A stretch of DNA of 64,000 nucleotides from the NCBI GenBank assembly GCA_019925095.2, contig CM034401.1, forward strand, positions 16,714,338 to 16,778,337, in the 5' to 3' direction. The notes under the pieces are model-generated. The model saw only the letters and a list, made by a program, of their open reading frames with translations, searched no databases and was not told the DNA's origin. The stretch comes from Dendrolimus kikuchii (taxonomy: Eukaryota > Arthropoda > Insecta > Lepidoptera > Lasiocampidae). Made by a program: the position numbers and the translations under genes. Position 1 is the stretch's first letter. Each line of letters begins with the position of its first letter. Below, in pieces: positions 1 through 11,462 of the stretch.

Positions 1-1330
1 ATACATTAATAATCATTAGAATTTATCACTTAAATAATCCTCGATTTTATAATAGCATTTTGTTATCAAAAATTTCTTTAGGTGTTTCTTGAATAATAAT
101 ATGGATTTTTGCCTCTTTATACTGCCAGGTCATTTATTTTATATTACTGGTGTCATACATAATATACTTTTTTGCATTAGTGTTGTTTGGTACTATGAAT
201 ACAAAGCCTGTCATTATCGCGTCGATTGCCTTTTATAATTTGACCTAAGCTTGGGAAAAAAATTAGGTTTATTTCTAATAAATAAACTTCATAAACATAT
301 ATACAAGGAAGTGTTAAAATCTTATAGTCTATAAAATATTGCTTGCAGCTACCCGTATTTTGGAGTCTAAATATAGATCAAATACAGCTTTTTTGACCTT
401 TAAATGCAACTTCTGTGTCCGTAGAATTCCCCTAAAATATGATGCTATATCTCAATATGGATTCTAGTAGTCCGTACTAAGCTGTTAGAATATCACTTAT
501 ATTAAAAGTTGGGGATATTTTGTAATGAGCGTATAATGCACTGCCTATTTTTTAATTTAAGTTTGATACATGAGATTTCCAATTTAACTGTTTGTCTATA
601 GTGACGCCTAAAAATTTTGCGAAATCTAATGACCCCATCACATGATTTTGATATTTAAACATAATGTTAGATACACTATTTCTTTGGCTAAACTGCATAA
701 CTTGAGTCTTTTTAGATTGATTTTCAAATGATTATGATTTAACCAATCAATGATCGACGATAGTGATTCGTTTATCTCGGATTCAGAATTTGTATTTGCT
801 GTAGGTGCAATTGGTACTGTGGTATTGTATTGATATAACCATTGGATGATTTGTTACATACATACATACATACATAACTTCACGCCAGTTCCCTCGCGGG
901 GTAGGCACGAACAACAGAGTGCCATTTAGGCTTATTCTTACACACCTCACTTGCCTCTTTGACATTCATAACTCTTGTCATGCAAGCTCGTCTGTTCTTA
1001 AGGCTCCTGACATCACCTTCTGCTAGATGATTTGTTACTTTAGGTAAATCATTTATATATTTTATATATGCAATATATAGGAGAGGATCTAAGACACTGC
1101 CCTGTGGCACTCCGAACATAAAGGGACAAGCTTTAGATTGATATAGCACTTATTTTTTAGATTTAAAATGAATTCTTGTTATACTTGTTTTTTGTTTCCG
1201 GTTAGTTAAGTAAGATTTTAATAGGTTTAAGATATTGCCCCTAATGCCAAATGATTCTAATTTGCGGAGTAAAATACCATCGTCTACATTACTCTACATA
1301 GTCAAATGCAAATCGAGGTAAGATTGCATC
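1..1330 (-). pseudogene. decayed LINE reverse transcriptase, interrupted
   Basis: Remnant of a non-LTR retrotransposon reverse transcriptase, read on the minus strand. In order from the high coordinate come an AFDYV block (motif A, near 1285-1300), the block FGVPQGSVLDPLL (near 1080-1120), and a thumb-region stretch LGVTIDKQLNWKSHV (near 550-600). Low-complexity, frameshifted coding similarity continues to the window edge, so the 3' end lies outside. Many stops and frame changes show it is dead. An RTE 3' fragment splits it at 858-1025, between the VPQG block and the position where the YADD catalytic motif is expected; I do not see YADD. The block order fits the Jockey/CR1/L2 group of LINEs, but I cannot assign a clade. 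Similarity upstream of about 1330 is lost. Confidence 0.7.
858..1025 (-). mobile_element. RTE-type LINE 3' fragment with 13-bp target duplication
   Basis: 5'-truncated copy of the same element as 55958-56804. It encodes the C-terminal residues ending AYPARELA and carries the (ATGT)n 3' tail, seen on the plus strand as CATACATACATA at 858-876. The 13-bp direct repeat GATGATTTGTTAC lies at 845-857 and 1026-1038, the target duplication of target-primed reverse transcription. Removing the insert and one repeat rejoins the host LINE reading frame region. Confidence 0.88.
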
Positions 1331-1429
1331 ATGGTTCTACCACGTAAAAATAATGTTCCTTGCTGATAATAATTTAAAAACGAAATTCCTCGGGTGTTGT
1401 AAATGTTGACCTACTATTGTAATAAAAAT

Positions 1430-2074
1430 TAATTAATACAATAAAAACATACACCAGGAAGCAAAACTCAAACATGATTAAAAATAATCAAATGACTCTA
1501 TTTGCCTACCCATGATTTATATCTACAAAAAACCCATCCAACTGGGAGTAGAACTTGATTAATTTGCCGACTTTGAAGAGGGTTCAGTTTGGGGCCTTGA
1601 ATCAATCACACGTCGATAGATGTCGCCACTAGACACAATTCACTATGGCCCAGCTATTAGTCTTTGGGATATACGCGAATACCTGCAAAAGTAAATTTGC
1701 TTTCATAGTAATATCGTTTCGCCCATATTTTTTTACTGTCATAATGAAATTCAACGCTGCTTAACGTGAAATGGGTCGAAATATATCTATATTAGATATA
1801 GATCTTCATATTTACATATTATAAAGCAAGTTCGTTTTCTGCATTTGTTTGTCTGTCTGTATATCAGCTAACTCCTAAACCAGAGTTAGACAATTTTTTA
1901 TTGAAGGTAGGTATATATGGTAAGGTATTGTATATATAAGGACCTACATATATGTATATATAAAAAACTTAAGTTTTATGTAAGTAATATAAAGCTACGC
2001 CCCAGGATTTAATTTTAAAATTATTTCCATATAAAAATCGCATAAATACTATATACTATTATATACGTATGTCC
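1430..2074. other. AT-rich intergenic, possible degraded repeat
   Basis: No coding signal. From about 1800 to 1870 the text resembles the 5' part of short non-autonomous Helitron-like repeats seen elsewhere here (TATTATAAAG followed by TTTGTTTGTCTGTCTG), but no 3' end is found. Confidence 0.3.
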
Positions 2075-2079
2075 GTCTG

Positions 2080-2392
2080 TCAGTGCAGGGATGGAGAAAT
2101 AATACAATTTCCTGCGGCTGGGCGGCTTGTCGTAAGAGGCGACAAAACAACCCACAACTAGGTGGTAGGTTATGTGCCCGCTTGGATGACTACCACCCCT
2201 GGTCTAGGGTATGTCACCATGTCAACCACGAGTTGTGTTCCGGCATTAGTGGCCAGTTTCCAGTTTCTCTTAACAGAGCGGCAGCGCATTTATAGTAGTA
2301 CCTTTGGTGTTGCAAATGTCCATAGGCGATGGTAACCGCTTTCCATCAGGTGGGTCGTCTGCATGTCTGCTGAACTCATGCAATAAAAATGT
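2080..2392 (+). repeat. Family S ~310-bp poly(A)-tailed repeat, sense copy
   Basis: Near full-length copy of the dominant short repeat of this window. Landmarks in order are GTGCAGGGATGGAGAAA, TTTCCTGCGGC, CGTAAGAGGCGACAAAAC, CTACCACCCCTGG, GTTGTGTTCCGGCATTAGTG, GTCCATAGGCGATGGTAACC and the end CATGCAATAAAAATG. The A-rich end with AATAAA gives the sense orientation and suggests an RNA intermediate. Short open frames inside are by-products of the repeat, not genes. Confidence 0.8.
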
Positions 2393-2399
2393 GCAAATA

Positions 2400-4045
2400 T
2401 TATGATAAAAATAATTTTAATAACTGTTTAAACAATAACTTATACGCTATTTCACTCGTTTCTAAAAAATTAACACAGCTTCAGCGTTTTATAAGTTTCT
2501 TTTTGTCTATATTGACTGTTAACTAAACGCGTATTACTTAATTTGTTACCGAAATCTTGAATATTATTTTCAACATATTTGCTCAAAAAATGCATTTACG
2601 AAGCCTGTATGTTCGAAAGTTAAAAATTACGCCCCATACAACAGAACGTGCGATAGGTACATGAAAAAGAATAAGAATTCCACCAAGGAGTTTGACATTA
2701 CGAGAATAAAATAAGCTGAATTATCGAACGTCCTTCGAAGCGCTTTTGACTAACACATTTCTCTCACTTTAATACTATAGATAAATGAGATGGAAGATGT
2801 AGTTCTAATTTCCAACACGCGCATGCGACGCCATTTTCATATTAGAAACGTCAAAAATTGTTGCGACTTTCCGAGTGATATTTATGTTTGTTTACCTATT
2901 GTACTGTTTTCTCGCAAATGTGTTGGAAACCGTTGGTTAACACATGTGCGGCTGTTGATTTTTACAAACTCGTGCCTATAGTAAGCCGTCGATTTTCTCT
3001 CTAGCTTACATTCGTCTACTCGTTTATAAAAACAAACTTACCAGACTAGTGTAATAAATAACTATTTACCTATCTTTAACTTGAGGAGGTATGGATCAGT
3101 TTCTAACATTTTTTTCGAATCCCTCCGTCCGTTCTTGTCTTATTAAATGCCTTTTTGGGGGTTCCATAGTCAAATTAAAAAGCAGTGGATACTGGTCACC
3201 CTTCGGATCTTTTAATATGCATAAATTAACGTAAACTTCGTGATGTTCATTGTACTGGTCGGGTTTGGATGTTGGGCCAATGTATGTATACATTGGCTTA
3301 TTTTCGGCAAACTATTTGGTCAATCGAATAGTTTCAGTTTTTCTTATAGATGTTAAAGGATTTTGGAGTTCATTGCCCATAGCATCCACACGTAAGCTTC
3401 TTATGAACGCGCGGTATAAATGAATATCAAAAAGCCAATGACTGATCAATATGCCAACATATCAATAGCGAATCATGGGACTCAGAACTTTAGCCCAACA
3501 GGCTGGCCAATGTGTACAACGGGCTTAAAGGATAATCTCGAACAGGGCTCTAATGGTGCAAAACACGGCGGCCGGCAACTTTCCGCGAAACAAAGTGAAT
3601 GCAAACAAAAGAGGGTTTTATGCTTTCAGATGTCAACACAAAGGGTAATGCATTTCCCTCTTGAATGGGAAAGAGGTACGAAGGGGACTTAATGCAAGCG
3701 ATTCCGATCTGTTCTGTGGTGATATTTAAATATGTTTCCAGTGTGAACGCTCTTGAGAATGTGGGTCGAGTTTGATTGGACGACGCTGTTTAAGTGATGA
3801 TACTTTAAACTTTTGATATGAATAACCAAATTAAATAAAAAATAGGAGTGATTTGTAGGGTTGCGTATTATGGCAAAAACTGCACGATTATAAAATCATT
3901 ATTTCCGTTCGATATTATAATTATTTTTCTTAAAAATTCCTAATACTACGAAAATAATTTTTGAATACGCGATTCTTCTCTGCTGGAATGCCTCTACATG
4001 CACAAGTAACGACGCACTGTCCCGACGATAAGATGTCTCACTCAC
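2400..4045. other. intergenic, no gene recognised
   Basis: AT-rich sequence. A 65-codon minus-strand frame (3096-3293, containing KPDQYNEHHEVYVN) looks somewhat protein-like in composition but is short and unrecognised. I see no splice-consistent structure around it. Confidence 0.3.
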
Positions 4046-5210
4046 AATATTGTCGCCGATATTGCGTAGACCACCTCCTGCTGCTGCGCGGCTCACCTCT
4101 GAACTTACCGTGCGTAGCTCGGTTCTGGATCTCCTTTTAAACTATGCTAAACTCCTCCTTCATTCAAGTGCCCACTAAACTTATCACTAAACTCACCACT
4201 GTCTTCTATTAAACTCTTCGTCTAACTCTCTAAACTTGTTACTATCTTCTATTAAACTTCTCTTTCAAGTCTTTCGTATCGCACTAGTCGCCTCGCCGTC
4301 TTCAACTGAACTAGCCCGTATTTTTTTTTTATTAGACTTGATGTTGTTGGTCTGAAGATTTCACAAATTTACCGGGGTTTTCGGGGTGCTCGAGCACGGG
4401 GTGGCAACTTGCTGGAGGGAGCTCCTCTCTCCCGGGCTTTACCTCGGCTGGACTGTTGCCACGAGAGGAGGATGAATCTAATGATGCCCACCATAGGGCG
4501 TCATAATGCACTAACTAAGAGCGTGCAACGGGTAATATGAAGCCTGAAGGGAAAGATTCTGGCGGACGGGGATCGGCGGTTCGAGGCTGCCTACACCATC
4601 TTGCTGCCGTTTCGCAACGTGTTATGTATGGGAGAGAAGAAACGGTGAAAGAAACTTCCCAGCAACATGCTTGGTTTATCCTACGAGGGGGGGGGGGGGG
4701 GGCTATGATTCCTGTTGTCCCTCACGGGGACGTGGAGAGATTGTGATTGGCGGCGATTGATCTGAGACGCCGCTGTCTTTGTCTGTCTGTCGGTGCCTGC
4801 CAGCCTGCCGTCCGAACCGAGTTAATAACGTTGACCCTGTCCGAGAGGACGTTACGCGGTCGTCGCACGAGAGCGTTTCGTAAGCGGACGCGGACACTAC
4901 GAGCGGATATCGATGGCGCGGAGCGATGTCGAAACACTTACGCGAGAGCGACGTAATGTAGTTTTTGTTGGAGGGAAGCTCTATGTCGCGACGGAGATCG
5001 ACGTTATGCATATACAGGGGAGCAACGACGGACGGCTCTGCGCATGAATTTATTGTGAACGATTTGCAGTTTATCTTAAAGTGCAGGCTTGGCATGGCCG
5101 AATACCATACTCGCGTATGTCATGATCGGGCGGATGTATGTCTAATATAGGGCAAGCTAACTACCCCGTAGGCGCGCCTTACGCTGCTTATATACCCGGA
5201 AGAATCGTCT
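4046..5210. other. GC-rich and CT-rich patch with G16 run
   Basis: Base composition departs sharply from the surroundings. Positions 4130-4330 are CT-rich with a repeated TTCTATTAAACT motif. Positions 4370-5180 are GC- and CpG-rich, with a run of 16 G at 4687-4702. Several short overlapping open frames on both strands are what GC-rich DNA gives by chance, and none matches a family I know. It could be part of an unrecognised retroelement or a degraded gene-like segment. Confidence 0.35.
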
Positions 5211-5216
5211 GGAACC

Positions 5217-5770
5217 CAAAATTTCGATCTTTTGTCGTTATTATTTTATTTACTGTCTGTCCCTTTCTAAACATCTATCTATCTTTATCTTTTCCTTCCT
5301 GAACCTTCTATTCTAGAATTTCGATCTTCATTTCGTTATTCTTTTGTTCATCATTTATCCCTTTCTAAAATGTATCTGTCCGTTTTTTTTTATTGCAGGA
5401 GATCAGCAGAAAGGCAGACGGCCCACTTGATGGAAAGCGGTTACCATCGCCTATGGACATTTGCACCACCAAAATTGCTACAAATGCGCTGCTGCTCTCT
5501 TAAGGGAGACTGGAACCTGGTCACTAATGCCGGAACACAACTCAAGGTTGTTATGGCGACATACTTTAGACCAGGGGTGGTAGCCATCCAGTCGGGCAAA
5601 TGCCCTACCACCTGGCTGTGGGTTGTTAAGTCGCCTCATACGACAGGCCGCCCGGCCGCAGGAAATTGTATTCTTTCTCCGTTCCTGCACGGATACTTCC
5701 TCGTCTTTTCCTTCCAGAATCTTCTACCATTTTCTAAAAGTCTTGAGACCGGCTTACGCTTCCAGAAAGT
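5217..5770. repeat. ~98-bp tandem duplication split by a family S insertion
   Basis: Two diverged units each begin AATTTCGATCTT (5219 and 5317), then carry CGTTATT and CCCTTTCTAAA in the same order. The second unit is cut by a family S copy at 5383-5692 and resumes as TCTTTTCCTTCCAGAATCTTCTA, matching TCTTTTCCTTCCTGAACCTTCTA of the first unit. Confidence 0.6.
5383..5692 (-). repeat. Family S repeat, full-length antisense copy
   Basis: Full-length copy in antisense orientation. It begins with poly(T) plus TATTGCAGGAGATCAGCAG and ends with TTTCTCCGTTCCTGCACGGA. Internal landmarks match the other copies closely, so it is one of the less diverged members. Confidence 0.85.
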
Positions 5771-5829
5771 TCTGCCCTCGGTCGCTACATTATTATTACA
5801 CTCGCTTCTTAATTCGTAAAAATGTAGGT

Positions 5830-6400
5830 AACCTCACAAAAAAATTTAAGCTGAAGAAACCTCAAAAATACTTTCACCGAAAATTGGTTTGGAACAAAGG
5901 ATTTATGCCATTGGCTTTTTGACGGGAAAAATATACAACTTAAAAAGTTTGTGAAAATTCGGAACAGCATGACCTTAATCCATCTGGCAACGGCTTGTTG
6001 CTCCATTCTTCGGATTTAGGTCGCAAAAATGTCTAAGTAAAATAACATTGTACTCCAAAAGTATTTTTGGGCCCTTAACTTGCGCGTTGCTTGTAGGAAA
6101 AATACGACATGGAGCCCCATTCCTAGGATTTTGCAAAGTAAGTAAATGGACACGGGTCACAATTGGCAACTTATTTTGCGGTTTACTGGCTGCATGATTA
6201 ATTGAATTGTTATACTCCTGATGAAGGCGGTTTGTATATAAAGAAATAAAGAAAAAAAATATTTGAAAAAATAGCTACGTACTTACATTGCTTACATGTG
6301 TCTTTAAAAAACCATTTTTTGATCATTGCACGGCGAAAAAGATTTACGCTCAGCTTATTGCTGTGCCGAAATGCTATCCTACACAACGCTGATTTTCAGT
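5830..6400. other. intergenic, nothing recognised
   Basis: AT-rich, no coding or repeat assignment. Confidence 0.3.
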
Positions 6401-6407
6401 GTAATAT

Positions 6408-6438
<31 letters not shown>

Positions 6439-6519
6439 GCACGCACGCACGCACGCACGCACACACGCACGCACACACGCACGCACACACGCACGCACGC
6501 ACGCACGCACGCACACACA
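6408..6519. repeat. (CA)n/(GCAC)n microsatellite
   Basis: About 112 bp of AC dinucleotides that pass into GCAC tetranucleotides and alternate with them. Open frames of His/Thr/Arg repeats across it are artefacts. Confidence 0.95.
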
Positions 6520-6539
6520 TATAGCTTGTTAGTGGTTTC

Positions 6540-7135
6540 TTAGATGTTATTTGTGATTATTAGATGTTAGAGTGACAGTGTGTTAAGTAATATATATTTG
6601 TAGTTAATTAAGTTAGCATTATGTTAGTAATTTTTGGTAAGTCTTGATTTTGGACCCCTCTTCGAGTGAATTTATTAATACCTAAGTATTATTACCGCTT
6701 ATAAGTCATTAGTAATATAGACAGATAGCTAGCTCTAAATTCTATATATTATTACACAGAACTTACTGGCTAAAGATGATTTAAAAGTGCACAAGCGATC
6801 TTATAGCTGCGAAGTCTCTTCAGGGTAACCCGAGGTAGTGGCGGATTTAGACCGGCTGCGACTCTAGGCTCCATTGAAATGCCACCCTTTTTTGTGGTTC
6901 CGTAGACATTTTAGCAGAAACGGTATCTGAATTATAATTGCTACGTCTAGCCGTCAGTCTTTTTTATACATTTATAACCAAACTAATTAAAATCAATTTC
7001 TGAATTTTAATTGACTTTCCTTTTCTTGCCTTTAAAATTCTCGCGTCCAGAAAATGTTGTCCCCCTATTGTCCTATACGTAAATCCAGCAATAACACGAG
7101 GTAGAAATAAATCAGATAGGTACATAATATGTAAG
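6540..7135. other. intergenic, nothing recognised
   Basis: AT-rich, no supported feature. Confidence 0.3.
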
Positions 7136-7150
7136 TAGTTTATTATTAAT

Positions 7151-7446
7151 ATTTTCTTAAGTTTTCGCGACTTGTATACATAATAAAACTACGTTTTAAC
7201 GGTTTTAAGCGCGGTAATTTTATTTGATTTTAAATTAGATTAGGCTCCCATAGAGTAAATAATAACCATAAACAAAATTAAAATTAAATAATTACAATTA
7301 ACAAGTTGGCGGTAGGCTAAGTAAAACTAACAATACTCGTTGACACTTGACATCTTTGTCTTCCGTGATCCGAAACGTCGGAAAAACCAAAATCAAATAA
7401 AATTACCGCGCTTAAAACCGTTAAAACGTAGTTTTATTATTATTAT
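7151..7446. mobile_element. fold-back element with 15-bp target duplication, Penelope-like terminus suspected
   Basis: Inverted arms of about 45 bp flank about 170 bp. The left arm contains CTACGTTTTAACGGTTTTAA and GCGCGGTAATTTTATTT; the right arm is its reverse complement, ending AAAACGTAGTTTTA. The direct repeat TAGTTTATTATTAAT (15 bp) sits at 7136-7150 and 7447-7461. Just before the right arm is CCGAAACGTCGG, a motif I associate with termini of Penelope-like elements, where hammerhead-type ribozyme cores are known. The family assignment is inference. No reverse transcriptase is present, so this is a terminal or non-autonomous piece. Confidence 0.6.
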
Positions 7447-7467
7447 TAGTTTATTATTAATTATCCT

Positions 7468-7625
7468 GTATAATAGACAGACAAACACACATACTGTATA
7501 TCCTCAAATTAAGTAAGTTACGCTTGTGTTCTGGGTATATATACAACGGACTATTCTGGGGCCGATACCAAACCACCCAAAATTTACCACACCAGGAATC
7601 GAACCGGGTTTTATTCGGTTGCTTG
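7468..7625 (-). repeat. tRNA-type SINE (family T2), degraded copy
   Basis: Related to 40338-40572. Shared landmarks are GACAAACACACATA, ATACAACGGACTA, GGGGCCGAT and the B-box-like region CCAGGAATCGAACC on the plus strand. The A-box end is missing or eroded. Confidence 0.65.
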
Positions 7626-7629
7626 ATAT

Positions 7630-8095
7630 TCTATATGGGCATAATAAAAGTTTAAATCTAAGCGTAGTTATTTGGAATGTGTAAATAAATTCAACGTGGC
7701 CATGCGGCCAGTGTTTTGAGAACGTTCCCCACCAACAGCGATTTGGGGTCAATTTTTTGTTTATCCTGTTCTCTAATAATTGCGTATACCGAAATCATTT
7801 CATAAAGTTAACTGTTAACATGAAAATAATAAAATAATTCAAACCAGGTCACATACGTACAAGAACTTTTGAAGAACATCCCAAGCGACACCCCTATTCT
7901 CCAATAACGGTATATTAACTTAGAAAACTTAATACACCGAGTAGTGAGTGTTCCAAGGTTTAATTTAATATAATCTACAACTTCCTCTGAACATTCAAGA
8001 TTTTAGTAATTTCACGATTTCAAATTCGACAATTGTTATATTACGAGGACGGTTTTCCTTCCGCTGTTTTCATAAAGGTGCTTCCTCACTGCGAG
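7630..8095. other. intergenic, nothing recognised
   Basis: AT-rich, no supported feature. Confidence 0.3.
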
Positions 8096-8097
8096 CA

Positions 8098-8345
8098 TTC
8101 GCCTGTAATGTAACATTTATGATTGAATTTTGAGCATTATGTTACAATACTGCCTCCCTAACTGACGACAATTTGTCTGTAACGATACATTTATGATTTG
8201 ACTTTATTATTACAGATTGCGCACTGTATTGCTTAGTTCTTCTCCCTCACCGATGTAATGCTCGAATCTGTAACATTACAGGTTGCGCACTGTAATATTC
8301 GGTTCCCCTCCTTTATTGATGTAATGCTCGGATATGTAAAGTAAC
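8098..8345. repeat. degenerate minisatellite, ~66-75 bp units
   Basis: The clearest pair begins ATTACAG(A/G)TTGCGCACTGTA at 8209 and 8275, a 66-bp period, and each contains GATGTAATGCTCG. Earlier, more diverged units show CTGTAA followed by CATTTATGATT near 8103 and 8177. Confidence 0.65.
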
Positions 8346-8349
8346 AGTG

Positions 8350-10139
8350 ATGCGGTGAAGCGGTAAGGAGCACTTTTACGTTTTCTATGACAGATAGATT
8401 TGCGAATTTTACGGTTACATAAAAAAATATGATAATTAGAGCATATGGCGAATAGAACATTGCTTCTCTCTATGGTTGGTTGATTAAAAAATCTTAAATC
8501 TTGACAAGACAGATTATATTACGGTCATCTATATTTTGGGTCGTTGGGTAAAATGAGCGTAGATGTATTGCTGAATTCAGGAGTCGTTGTCTGAAGACGG
8601 AGTCTGTGTACTAAGCCGGGGTTGCATCGCTTAAACAGTCAGACGTCTGCGCCTAGGGAATGTTCGACTTTTGAACTCCAGCCGAACTAATTTGATACAT
8701 GTCTCATGTAAATGAAGTGAGTTCCAATTCTGGTTGGGGAGTAAGCGCCGTTTAGGCAGTTTTAATGAATATATACATATATTGGTGCAATAGCCACGTA
8801 TGAAACAAACGGTGAAAGAAAATATTGGGAGGATATCTTCACTTAGAAATTATCAATGACTAAACATCGCCATTCCGCTATAGACATACATGGCGAGTAC
8901 ACCGTCCGTTCAAACAACAAGGAGCGGCGTGCTCAGCGATAAAAATGTTATGTGTTGCTAAAGATATATCCTAAATATCTGTTGTCTGGTATTTCAATAG
9001 TTAAAAAAAGTTTCTTAGTTATTAACAGGGTTGCGGTCACATGAGTCATTGGAGCCGTAGGGAAGCGAGGTATATAAATTCTATTGGGACCTTTCAATGC
9101 GATCGAAAGAAGTCTCACATGATGAAAAGGCTAGCCTCTGTATTGTTATATTATTGTCATACAGCGTGAAAAAGCGGCCTGCATTTCGGAAATACACCCC
9201 GCCGATCTGGAATCCATTTTTATTTATAAGTATGTATATATCGAGTGGCTTTTTTATTTTTGGTTTTTATGTATTATTTTATATTGTCTATTGATTATAA
9301 ATAATTAAAATATTACAATAAATTCAAACGCTTTTTACATATTCTGACCAAGAGTCCAAACAATATCTTAGAATGTCACTTTAAAAATATCAGTGTGGGA
9401 ATAATGTTTAATTACTGTGTAAATAATATTGATTTCATTATTGACTCCTTTTAGTTGTACAACTTATGAAGATATAAGTTTGTACGCTCGTACAATATCT
9501 ATGGAGTTGCGATGATTTGTGACATGATAAAAAGTATCTCCCTATTCTCCTTATAAATGCCTACAATAGCAAACATATAAACAGACAGGTCTCGTCAGGA
9601 GAATGCTTTCATAATATCAAAACTCCGTAATATTTCGTAACTTTCTCCATTAAATTTTGGTTCCTCCGTGTTCGTAAGACGGAAAATTTCCTCCCGAATT
9701 CGCTTAATGAAGTTAGCTAAGTTTGACCAATTAATTGGTACGCTGTAGTAGTCTGGAAAGATTAGCACATCGATTTTCAATTGAGGTACTGTATTGGAAA
9801 ACCGAACCCCCACTAGTTAAGTTCTAATATTCAAAAGTTTTGTATACAAGGTTTTCTTACTGCCCTATGGAAATAAACATTAATTTATTTGTGTCGACAC
9901 ACTAGCGACTTCCCATCTCCAGGAATCCGAAGTTGGGGCGCGCTGCCACTTTTGCCGAACATTGGGCTATTTGGGGTGCAAATATGTGAACGTTGGAACA
10001 GGGTATATATTTTAGCAGTTTGGGTGGAGACGTTAGGGGAAGATCTTCCTTTGAGACGGAGGAGCATTCCACCTCGCTCCTCCACCCTATCGGGGCTCAC
10101 CCTTCAATGTTATAGTTTTAATACACAACTTTATATATG
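8350..10139. other. intergenic, no gene recognised
   Basis: A 72-codon minus-strand frame (9595-9813) and a moderately GC-rich stretch at 9890-10110 stand out slightly. Neither has a recognisable domain or exon structure. Confidence 0.3.
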
Positions 10140-10143
10140 ATAT

Positions 10144-10797
10144 TGTTACAACTCAGGTCCCGACAAAAACAAAATCCACCTGCATATCTGAAACAAAACA
10201 CATTTTATTACCTTCCGGCATTTAAACTAATTGTAACTCGTAATATTTTCTTAAATTTTCGCGACTTGTATACATAATAAATCTACGTTTTAACGGTTTT
10301 AAGCGCGGTAATTTTATTTTATTTATTTACAAATAAAATTACCGCGCTTAAAACCGTTAAAACGTAGTTTTATAATTGTAACTCTTTTATGACCGTCTTC
10401 TTTTGTTTACTTGGTGTTTAAAAATTGTGATTAGAAAACAGTTCGTTGTTTTATTGTATTCTTTTATGGCAGTTTGCGGCCGAGTCATTAGTCAAGTGTG
10501 ACGGAGTAAGTCGACTTAGATACGAGGACATTGCATTTGTGCAATATAAAACGATGACCTGATGGAGGGGGAGGAGTCGATCGAGAACCATGAGCGAAGC
10601 GAGACGTGTGTTTTAAAATCGGGTATCTAATAAGTGACGGACTTTGCGCGTTTTATTAAATTACGACCTTGTGCATTACGTTTGGACTTGTTGTGTTCGA
10701 TTATATATGTACCTGTGTTATATGTGTTTGTATAAGTTCTAATAAACTCTATAGTAATTCTAACGGCATTTTAATTCGAGTCTCGCCACTCGTAACA
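10144..10797. mobile_element. probable solo LTR with 4-bp target duplication
   Basis: Begins TGTTAC and ends GTAACA, the TG...CA inverted ends of retroviral-type LTRs. ATAT lies on both sides (10140-10143 and 10798-10801), a 4-bp duplication as usual for Gypsy-type elements. A polyadenylation-like AATAAA is at 10741, near the 3' end, so the plus strand is likely sense. About 133 bp of the length (10240-10372) is a later insertion, leaving about 510 bp of LTR. No internal coding region or second LTR is in the window. Confidence 0.6.
10240..10372. mobile_element. 133-bp fold-back insertion, 12-bp target duplication
   Basis: Same family as 7151-7446 but nearly reduced to its two arms. CTACGTTTTAACGGTTTTAA is followed 11-20 bases later by its reverse complement. 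The direct repeat TAATTGTAACTC lies at 10228-10239 and 10373-10384, inside the solo LTR. Confidence 0.7.
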
Positions 10798-10801
10798 ATA
10801 T

Positions 10802-11448
<647 letters not shown>

Positions 11449-11462
11449 CCCTAGTGTTGTGG

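Noticed and set aside
4965..5150. Short gene in the GC-rich patch
   Set aside because: Several overlapping frames on both strands of similar length, as expected by chance in GC-rich DNA; no domain.
6298..6543. Frames rich in His, Thr, Arg and Ala
   Set aside because: Translation of the (CA/GCAC)n tract.
7330..7380. Active hammerhead ribozyme
   Set aside because: Only the GAAAC plus GTC side is seen; no CTGATGA box at a suitable distance and no convincing stem II.
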